The notes beneath the pieces are model-generated. The model was not told the origin of the DNA, ran no database searches, and saw only the letters and a list, made by a program, of their open reading frames with translations. Shown piece by piece: positions 53,470 to 61,300 of a DNA stretch of 64,000 nucleotides. Made by a program: the position numbers and the translations under genes. Each line of letters begins with the position of its first letter. Position 1 is the first letter of the stretch. The DNA is taken from NCBI GenBank assembly GCA_964487555.1, contig CAZART010000010.1, forward strand, positions 1 to 64,000. Direction: 5' to 3'. Source of the DNA: CAZART01 sp964487555 (GTDB taxonomy: Bacteria; Bacteroidota; Rhodothermia; Rhodothermales; VXPQ01).

Positions 53470-55130
53470 TGCTCGGCCGTCGCGGCAGCGTTGTACTCGC
53501 CTTCGTCGTACTCTTCATCCTCGCGGCGTACGTCGTATATCCGAGCCTTCGCACGTTCCTGATCGGACTCACGGTCGAGAACTACGCCGTAATATTTTCC
53601 TCCTGGACGTCTTCGAACGTTCGCGCTCTGGTTAATTCCGTGATGATCTCCGTCTTCACGGTCCTCGGCGCCGGCGTCCTGGGCACCGCCTTCGCCTATT
53701 TCTTCCATCGCTTCCTCTTTCCGCTTCGGGGCGTACTTATGGCGGTGGCGGCACTTCCACTTGCGCTGCCTCCACTCGTGGGCGTACTCGCGTTCCTGTT
53801 TCTCTACGGCGAGAGTGGAATATTCCCTCGGGGCATCCAGCACATATTCAGCCTTGCCGACGTACCGTTTTCCTTCGAAGGCCTCTGGGCGGTGTGGCTC
53901 GTGCACGTCTACACGATGTACGTCTACTTTTACCTGTTCGTAATGTCCGCCCTAGGCGGCATCGACAAGAGTCTACTCGAAGCCTCCGCGGGACTGGGCG
54001 CGTCTCCCGTAACTACCTTTCGAAGAGTGATCCTTCCGCAGCTTCGCCCCGCCCTCATCGGTGCTTCGCTGCTCGTTTTCATGATCTCGATGGCGTCGTT
54101 CACGGCACCTCTTCTCTTTGCCGGAACGGAGAATTTCTTGACGCTTCAGATCTACAATTACAAAACCAACGGCAATGTGGAGCTCTCGGCCGCGGTCTCG
54201 ACCGTTCTGACGCTGATCTGCCTCGCTTTTCTTTTCATGCTGGAGTTCGGCCATCGTGAACGCGGCGGCGGCGCCGCGAAAGGAGTCGCCGCTGCTGCCA
54301 GTCCTGTTTCGGGCGGAGGGGCACGCGTCCTCGCCGTTTCGACCGCTGTGCTTATCCTGCTCTTTCTGCTTCTCCCTATCGCTACCGTCATTCTGATCTC
54401 GTTTGCCCGAGAAGGCGGCTGGACGTATCAGATCCTCCCGACGGCGTATACGCTCGAAAACTACACCCTCCTCTTTCGCGACCCCGACGTCCTCGAACCT
54501 ATCGTCAATAGTCTCCGAATGGCCGGGCTGGCCACGGCGGCGAATTTGATGTTCGGCGTTGCCGCCGCCCTTTACATTACGAAGGGGCGGGTACCGGGAC
54601 GGGGTCTTGCGCGGGTGCTGTCGGTGCTTCCGTTTGCCATTCCGGGCACGGTGGTCGCCGTCAATCTCATCGTCACGTTCAATACGCCGACCGCGCTGGC
54701 GTTCGACGCCGTCCTCATCGGCAGCTTCTGGATCCTCCCGCTGGCGTACTTCATCCGCAATATTCCGCTGATCGTCCGCTCCACGACGGCGGCCCTCGAA
54801 CGGTACGACGACCGGCTCACGGAAGCATCGTCGGATCTTGGCGCGCGCTACGCCACCACGTTCCGACGAGTGATTCTGCCCGCCATTGCCCCGGGAATTG
54901 CGGCGGGCACGCTGCTGACCTTTGTCGCGGCCCTCGGGGAATTCGTCTCATCCATCATGCTGTACGTGTACAGCAACCGCCCCATAAGCGTGGAAATACT
55001 CGCTCAGCTCCGCCTCTACGATTTTGGCGCTGCGGCGGCCTACAGCGTATTCCTGATGATTCTGATTGCCCTCTCCACCGTCCTCGTCCGCGCCGTTGGC
55101 CGCGGACGATTGGACGCTGCCGCATTCTGA
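53469..55130 (+). CDS. ABC transporter permease with two fused domains (FbpB/ThiP-like)
   Basis: The protein is 553 aa with about 12 hydrophobic segments in two repeats. Each repeat has an EAA loop: LLEASAGLGASPVTTFRRVI and LTEASSDLGARYATTFRRVI. This fused layout is found in ferric-iron, thiamine and 2-aminoethylphosphonate permeases. No ATPase or binding protein is adjacent, so the substrate cannot be assigned. The ATG overlaps the recR stop (TGATG). Confidence 0.87.
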   Translation: MLGRRGSVVLAFVVLFILAAYVVYPSLRTFLIGLTVENYAVIFSSWTSSNVRALVNSVMISVFTVLGAGVLGTAFAYFFHRFLFPLRGVLMAVAALPLALPPLVGVLAFLFLYGESGIFPRGIQHIFSLADVPFSFEGLWAVWLVHVYTMYVYFYLFVMSALGGIDKSLLEASAGLGASPVTTFRRVILPQLRPALIGASLLVFMISMASFTAPLLFAGTENFLTLQIYNYKTNGNVELSAAVSTVLTLICLAFLFMLEFGHRERGGGAAKGVAAAASPVSGGGARVLAVSTAVLILLFLLLPIATVILISFAREGGWTYQILPTAYTLENYTLLFRDPDVLEPIVNSLRMAGLATAANLMFGVAAALYITKGRVPGRGLARVLSVLPFAIPGTVVAVNLIVTFNTPTALAFDAVLIGSFWILPLAYFIRNIPLIVRSTTAALERYDDRLTEASSDLGARYATTFRRVILPAIAPGIAAGTLLTFVAALGEFVSSIMLYVYSNRPISVEILAQLRLYDFGAAAAYSVFLMILIALSTVLVRAVGRGRLDAAAF

Positions 55131-55180
55131 CGTCTGCCGGCCGCACGAGCATTTCATCTTATTTTGTCGCTCCGATCCCC

Positions 55181-55188
55181 TACTTTTG
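55181..55188 (+). promoter_or_regulatory. Bacteroidota-type -7 element upstream of the saccharopine dehydrogenase-like gene
   Basis: TACTTTTG matches TAnnTTTG exactly and lies in the 152-bp gap, about 95 bp before the next start. A TTTTG at 55162-55166 is too close for a canonical -33 element. Confidence 0.45.
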
Positions 55189-55282
55189 ACGAGGTAAACC
55201 GTGCCGGAACCGATCGCACGTGAAAAGGCGCTCCTGCGAACGGCAATCCCCGTACAATGGCCGTGAAGCTCGATAGATTTAC

Positions 55283-56476
55283 ATGAGAATAACCGTCATC
55301 GGCGCCGGAGCCGTGGGATCGGCCGTTGCGCACGAACTGCACGAGCGGCCTGAGATCACGCAGATTCAGATCTGCGACGCTCGTGCGAGATCGCTGCAGC
55401 AGCTGCACCATGACGTCAAAAGTTCAAAGCTTCGATCCTTCCAGGTCGATGTACGCGACGTAAATGTGCTCGAACCCATCCTTCGCGGCAGCGACTGCGT
55501 CATCGGCTGCGCTGCGCCGGAGGTCAATCCGATCCTCGCAGAGACGTGCCTTGAGCTTGGGATGCATTTCTGCGATCTCGGAGGCAATGAAGAAATTGTT
55601 CGGAAAGAACTCGAGCTCGACGAGCGAGCGCGACAGAAGTCGGTATGGATCGTACCGAACTGCGGCCTTGCCCCGGGCCTGGTAAATATCCTCTGTCTAC
55701 GAGGCGTAGATGAGTTCGACGAGGTGGAAGAAGCGCACCTTCGCGTGGGGGATGTGCCGCTTCAGCCCGATCCGCCATTCAATTTCCGGATTTCCTGGTC
55801 GGCGGAGAAAATCCTCGACGACTATACCCATCCGGTCCAGGTCATCGAAGACGGCAACGTAAAGGAGTTGGAGCCCTTATCACTCGAAGAGCCTATCTGC
55901 TTTCCGCCCCCGTTCGAACGGATGGAGTCATTCTGCACGGCCGGTGGACTATCCACGCTCACGGCGCAGCTGGAAGGCAAGGTCAAACAGCTGGATCACA
56001 AGACGATCCGCTGGCCGGGGCACGCCAATCAGATGCGCTTCCTATTGGGTCTGGGCTTTGGCGAGAAGCGCAGTATCGACGTGCGAACGCACCTCACGTA
56101 TCGCGACGTTTTGATTCGCCGTATGCGGCAGCGGCTTGGCGGCTCCCACGAAGACGCCGTCCTCCTGCGCGTACTGCTGAAGGGCAAAATAGAGAACGAG
56201 AAAAAGACGCTCGTCTACGAGATGATCGAAAGCTATGATGCCATCCGAGATATGACGGCTATCCAGCGGTGCACGAGCGTACCGACGGCCACCGTAGCCC
56301 AGCTCATCGCTGCGCGCGAGGTACCTGGCGGCGGCGCTTCGCCCCCCGAGAACGTGGTCCCCAAGGAGCGATATTTCAATATCCTAGCATCGCGCGGCCT
56401 CCACGTGTCGACCATGTGGTTCGACGGTTACGTCGACGTAAGAAATCCGGAGGAAGTCCAGGCTCATCGCTCGTAG
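55283..56476 (+). CDS. Saccharopine dehydrogenase-family protein (lysine 6-dehydrogenase-like)
   Basis: The protein is 397 aa. MRITVIGAGAVGSAVAHEL is a clear Rossmann loop, and CDLGGNEEIVRKE with VPNCGLAPGLVNIL gives the family middle section. The C-terminal half matches the saccharopine dehydrogenase C-terminal domain (THPVQVIEDGNVKELEPLS; FCTAGGLSTL). Relatives act on lysine or carboxynorspermidine; the substrate is uncertain here. The stop codon lies in the first unit of a 20-bp repeat array. Confidence 0.87.
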   Translation: MRITVIGAGAVGSAVAHELHERPEITQIQICDARARSLQQLHHDVKSSKLRSFQVDVRDVNVLEPILRGSDCVIGCAAPEVNPILAETCLELGMHFCDLGGNEEIVRKELELDERARQKSVWIVPNCGLAPGLVNILCLRGVDEFDEVEEAHLRVGDVPLQPDPPFNFRISWSAEKILDDYTHPVQVIEDGNVKELEPLSLEEPICFPPPFERMESFCTAGGLSTLTAQLEGKVKQLDHKTIRWPGHANQMRFLLGLGFGEKRSIDVRTHLTYRDVLIRRMRQRLGGSHEDAVLLRVLLKGKIENEKKTLVYEMIESYDAIRDMTAIQRCTSVPTATVAQLIAAREVPGGGASPPENVVPKERYFNILASRGLHVSTMWFDGYVDVRNPEEVQAHRS

Positions 56477-56600
56477 GCGTGTATCATCCCTCGTAGGCGT
56501 GCATCTTTCCCCGTAGGCGCGCATCATCCCCCGTAGGCGCGCATCATCCCCCGTAGGCGTGCATCATCCCCCGCAGGCGTGCATCATCCCCCGTAGGCGC
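56471..56600. repeat. 20-bp tandem array, 6.5 units, between convergent genes
   Basis: Units start at 56471, 56491, 56511, 56531, 56551, 56571 and 56591 (half). The consensus is CCGTAGGCGTGCATCATCCC. The first unit contains the stop codon of the saccharopine dehydrogenase-like gene, and the last two contain the final codons and stop of the SDR gene on the other strand. The array thus spans exactly the convergent junction. Confidence 0.92.
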
Positions 56601-57258
56601 GAATCGTTGCGCCGTTGAGGGCCGCACCCGTGCGTGTTACGAGGGATAGGCAGATCTCTACGATGTCGTCGGCGGAGACGCCTTCGCCGACGCCGTCATG
56701 AAGAATCGTCGACGGCGCGATCGCGTGGGCCGTGATGCCACTGCCCTCAAGCTCGGCGGAGACCGACTCGACGAGCCGAACGACGCCGGCCTTGGCGACT
56801 GAATAGCCCACCTGCTCGGCCGCTCCACGGTCGGCGCCTTGCGCCGAGGCAATCCCGATGAGCTGTCCACCTCGACCGGCCATCAGACGCGCCGCTTCGC
56901 GAAAGCACAGAAAGGCCGACGTGAGATTAAGTCGGAGCATCCGGTCGAGATCCTCGGCCGACGTCTCGAGAAACGGCTTCGCCTCCCAGCCTCCCACGGT
57001 GTGAATTAGCGCGTCAATGGATGTAAATTGCTGCCCCATCTGGTCGAAACACGCCGTGACGAGCTGCTCGTCCGTCACGTCCGCCGGAAATGCCCATCCC
57101 TCCGCGTGTTCCGGAAACGGAATGCTGCGAGCATCTTCATCGTTCAGAACGACGGCTGCAATGGTCGCACCCTCCTCGGCAAATCGTGTCACGATGCGGC
57201 GACCGAGGCGGCCGGCCGCTCCGGTGATCACGACGACTTTATTCGACAGGCTGGCCAT
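56584..57258 (-). CDS. Short-chain dehydrogenase/reductase
   Basis: The protein is 224 aa. KVVVITGAAGRLGRRIVTRF is the cofactor loop, the catalytic Ser lies in IGIASAQG and the Tyr/Lys pair in GYSVAKAG. The C-terminus (NGATIRAYGG) ends inside the repeat array. The substrate is unknown. The start overlaps the end of the upstream lipoprotein gene by 20 bp. Confidence 0.88.
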   Translation of the reverse strand: MASLSNKVVVITGAAGRLGRRIVTRFAEEGATIAAVVLNDEDARSIPFPEHAEGWAFPADVTDEQLVTACFDQMGQQFTSIDALIHTVGGWEAKPFLETSAEDLDRMLRLNLTSAFLCFREAARLMAGRGGQLIGIASAQGADRGAAEQVGYSVAKAGVVRLVESVSAELEGSGITAHAIAPSTILHDGVGEGVSADDIVEICLSLVTRTGAALNGATIRAYGG

Positions 57259-57808
57259 GATTGAAATCGCTGGTTAGTGTATCTGATGCCTGGGCATTCG
57301 TGCTGCGTGCGGACGTGTGATCGTGTACGATCCGCCAACCTTCCGGCCGGTTCTGGAATACCAATGTAAATAATCCGCCTACATTGGCGTGGGGCGCGGA
57401 CCGCTCAAGAGCCCATCGTCCGAAAACAAGTGCATGATCCGAGGAGAGGAGAGTAATGTCCAGCTCGTCAAACGACAATGTCCCCATCATACCTTTGTCC
57501 GCAAAGGAATCCTGATAGCGCTGCAGGGTTCGATTCCAGCCGTACCACACGTCTCCGCCGGTTGCAAACCGGAGCGAATCCGTCTGCGCATACCCTTCCA
57601 TGAACGCTCGAATACGGCCTTGATTCCACGCTTCGACCTGCTTGTTCAGGACCATCCGAATCGCCTCCGCGGCCGAGACGGCGTCCGCATTTCCATCTGC
57701 GCGGGCGGCACGACCTTCCTCTTCGGCTCCTCCACACCCGGCGACAACGAAATGTGCAAGGATCAGACCAAAGAAGATGCTACGGCACGTTGATTGCTGT
57801 CTAGTCAT
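57239..57808 (-). CDS. NTF2-like (SnoaL/DUF4440-type) lipoprotein
   Basis: The protein is predicted at 189 aa. The signal IFFGLILAHFVVAGCGG gives a lipobox with Cys25 or so. The domain after residue 45 has AIRMVLNKQVEAWNQGRIRAF, GWNRTLQRYQDSF and ALVFGRWALER, with WRIVHDHTS at its end, characteristic of NTF2-like proteins. These fold as cone-shaped pockets; ligand unknown. ATG 57808 (MTRQQSTCRS) is preferred to 57889. Confidence 0.82.
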   Translation of the reverse strand: MTRQQSTCRSIFFGLILAHFVVAGCGGAEEEGRAARADGNADAVSAAEAIRMVLNKQVEAWNQGRIRAFMEGYAQTDSLRFATGGDVWYGWNRTLQRYQDSFADKGMMGTLSFDELDITLLSSDHALVFGRWALERSAPHANVGGLFTLVFQNRPEGWRIVHDHTSARSTNAQASDTLTSDFNHGQPVE

Positions 57809-58363
57809 TCGCGGTGTATCGTGTGTATGATGGACCGGAGCGCTGAAGAGGCGACCTCGACAGTATAAAATCCGCAGCCGCCAGAACAAAGCAAAAGGCC
57901 TCCGGTACTACGACGGCGCGCCCGCGGAGGAGCGATCCCACCGATCGCAAAGCTCTGATTTACAGGTTCTTACCGCCTGTTCACAGACCTTTCTCGCCTT
58001 TTACGGAGGACGATTTTCCGCCTTGAACACGTGTAGGAAACAAGTTACTTTTGACTCGGTTGCCAAAGGCTGCTGAGCTGATCCTGAATCATGTCCGCAG
58101 GAGACGCGAGGAGCACGGTGCGCTCCGGGCGCTTCCATCACAAATCCTGTTCTGAGACTAAAGGAGAGATCGCGTATAGGCACTTCTTGCTACTGCATTC
58201 TCATGCAACGGGGATAGCGTCTACGGCCGAGCCTTCGTTTTTCGGCTTCCGCCGCCGTCCCCAGCGATCGTAATCTATCTCGAAGTCAGAACAGGACCAG
58301 GTGCTTCCCGAACCGGCAGCCATAGAAAGTCGCGGCCGTACGCCACGGCGTGATCGCCATCCG
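57809..58363. other. Intergenic region and probable sprA leader
   Basis: This 555-bp divergent gap holds the promoter of sprA on the right (TACTTTTG at 58046-58053) and that of the NTF2-like lipoprotein on the left. A CCTCCG...CGGAGG stem lies near 57899-57929. In the sprA frame there is a TAA at 58271-58273, so translation begins after it; a GTG at 58301 is a possible alternative start. No other gene is seen. Confidence 0.5.
58046..58053 (+). promoter_or_regulatory. Bacteroidota-type promoter for sprA
   Basis: TACTTTTG is an exact TAnnTTTG match, and CTTG ends 20 bp upstream at 58025, close to the usual TTTG-N19 spacing. Transcription would start near 58060, giving a leader of about 300 nt. 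Confidence 0.5.
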
Positions 58364-61300
58364 ATGCGGACGCTGGCAGCGCTTGCCGGTGGTGCGCTTG
58401 CCGCAGCCGTCGTGCTCGTTAGCGTAACAGCGAGCGGCCGCCCGACGGAACGCCATCCGGGCCTGTCGACGTGGTATTCTCTGTCGGATACCGACTCGGT
58501 GGCCGTCGACGCGATGCTCGCCGATCCCGCGGGCGTCGATCCCGCGTTCGTGGACTCCGAGGTCGTGGACTCCGCAGTCGCGGACTCCGTGGCCGGCGAA
58601 TCCATAGTCCCGGACCCCGTGGCCGGCGAATCCGTAGTCGGGGACTCCGTGGCCGGCGATTCGATCCTGAGGAATGCGATCGGGGTCGACTCTGTCCTGA
58701 CCGACTCGATGCTCGTGCTTGGCGACACGCTCGAATCGGACACGACCGACACACTGCAGACGCCACGCGCCGATTTTTACCTCCCTTCTCGCCGGCGAGA
58801 TGCGTGGACCGCCTCTCCGGTGCAGCGAAAGCAGCGGCCGTTTTATCCGCGGCTGGGCAGCTATTGGAGGCATGAAGTAGAGCTCGATTCCACCGCGCGC
58901 GAATTTACCGTCCGCGAATATGTGGGGGAAACGCCGGTCCGGTATCCGCTTACCCTCGACTATGAGGGCTACCGGCGGGTACGGCTAGACGACGATCTGG
59001 AGCAGAGTTGGGTCGAGCTCATCGAAACGCGCCGGCGCCAGCGGCAGAGCCGTTCACGCGGCGGCCTCGGCTTCAATATCGTCGTGCCCGGCGGCCAGCA
59101 GAGCGCCTTCACGACCATCTTCGGAAAGCCGGAAGTCGATCTTCGTGTGAACGGACAAGCCGACATCAAGGCCGGCTTCGACTACCGTAAGAGCGATCAG
59201 CAGATCAGTTTCACGGGTAAGTCCGCCCAGCTGGATCCCGACTTCAAGCAGGATCTTCGTCTCGGCATCACGGGATCGATCGGCGATAAGCTGCAGGTGG
59301 ACGTCAATTGGGACACGAACAACCAGTTCGATTACGAGAACCAGCTTCGATTGCAGTACCGCGGATATGACGACGAAATCATCCAGAGCATCGAGGCCGG
59401 AAACGTCAACCTCAGCACGCCCTCGCGGCTGATCCGCGGCGGTCAGAGCCTTTTCGGCATCAAGAGCGAGCTCCAGATGGGCGGGCTGCACCTGACGACC
59501 GTTGCGAGCCAGCAGGAAGGCCAGTCGAACACTCTCGATATCTCGGGTGGATCAGAGACAACCCCGATCGAACTAAAGCCGACGGACTACGACGACAGTC
59601 GACATTTTTTCCTCGCCTTCTATTTCCGCAACCGCTGGGAGGACGCGCTGTCTGAGCCGCCGAACCGCCGCATTACCAACGGTTTCGAACGCATCACGGA
59701 CCTGGAGGTATGGAAGAGGCAGCCCACAAGCGCTGAAGATGAGAATGTGCGCCAGATCGTCGCCATGGTGGACCTCGGCGAGGCGCCCGAGATCATCGAA
59801 TTGGCCGATCAGTACACCGACGACGACCTGCGCGCACTTCCAGACGAAGACAATGACCGCTACGATCCGACGATCGTCGAGCAACAGCTAAGGAGAGGCA
59901 GTGTTAACCCGGAGAGCTATCTCTCTTCGGCAGGCCTTGGAGGCGACGACTTCGAGCGCGGAAAGTTCAAGAAACTTTCCCGCGGTCGCGATTACGACCT
60001 CGACGACGTGCTGGGCTACATCTCGCTCAACGAACGCATCCAGGAGGGCGAAGCGCTCGCCGTCTCGTTCCGGTACGTCGCCAACGGTCAACTTCACGAG
60101 GTCGGCGACCTTTCCACCGAAACCGGCGGATCAACGGGTGGTCAGAACGAGGATCGCCTCGTCATGAAGCTAATCAAGCCCGTTCGGCTTCGCCAGCCTG
60201 CCGAAAACTTCAACCCGGCGGCCTGGTACCTCGAGCTGCGTAATATCTATCGCCTCCCAAGCCGCGGGCTCAATCCGAACGATTTTGAGCTGCAGATCGA
60301 ACACCAACCTCCCGGCAAGCCGGGTTCGAAGACCATTTCGGAAGTCGGCGGTCGGCAGACGCTGCTTCAGATCCTCGGCCTGGACCGCCTCAACGTAGAC
60401 GGCGCACTACAGCCTGACGACAGATTCGATTATCTAACCAATTTTACGATCGACCCCGGGGACGGTACGCTTATTTTCCCCTACCTGCAGCCGTTCGGCG
60501 ACCGCATTGCAGAGGTGATTGACGAACAGGAAATCGCAGAAGGGGAAAAGGAGCGCCGCAAGAATACCTACGTCTTCCGTAGCCTTTATACGGAGAAAAA
60601 AGACAATGCCAGGCTCGAGAAAAAGTACGAAGACATCTACCGAATCCGAGGCGAGTTCAAAGGGGCCGTCCAGGAATTCTATGACCTGAAAGCTTTCGCC
60701 GGACTTATTGAAGGGTCCGTCCGCGTGACCTCGGGTGGAAGCCGCCTCACGGAAGGGCAGGACTTTGTCGTAGACTATCAGGGCGGCACGGTGACGATTA
60801 CGAATCCGGCCTACCTCTCGGCCGGCCGCGACATCGAGATTTCGTACGAGCAGAATTCTTTCTTTAACTTGCAGAAGAAGACGCTGTTGGGCGCCCGTGC
60901 AGATTATATCTTCGGGCCGAGCCTCGCAATCGGCGGCACCATCTTCAATCTCAATCAGAAGTCCCCAATCGACAAGTTCAGAATCGGCGAGGAGCCGATT
61001 TCGAATACCATCTGGGGCGTCGACGGCGCCCTGGACGTGGAGCCTCACTGGCTCACACGCGCTATCGACGCGCTCCCGTTCATTCAGACCAAGGCTCCAA
61101 GCTCTATACAGATCACGGGCGAATTCGCCCAGCTTCGCCCCGGCGTGAGCGAAACCGTCGCGTTTGAACGATCGCGGCGTGACCTCGACAGGCGGTACAA
61201 CCGTGATTTCAAATCGGACGAGCTTCGCGGTATCTCCTATCTGGATGATTTCGAAGGCTTTGAGAATACGTTTTCACTGAAACAGCCCGGAGCGTGGCGA

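Noticed and set aside
56471..56600. CRISPR array
   Set aside because: The 20-bp units are directly contiguous with no unique spacers, and no cas genes are present. The same holds for the other arrays.
57515..57545. tRNA T-arm (GGTTCGATTCC)
   Set aside because: The flanking bases do not form a T-stem or acceptor stem, and the stretch lies within the NTF2-like lipoprotein gene.
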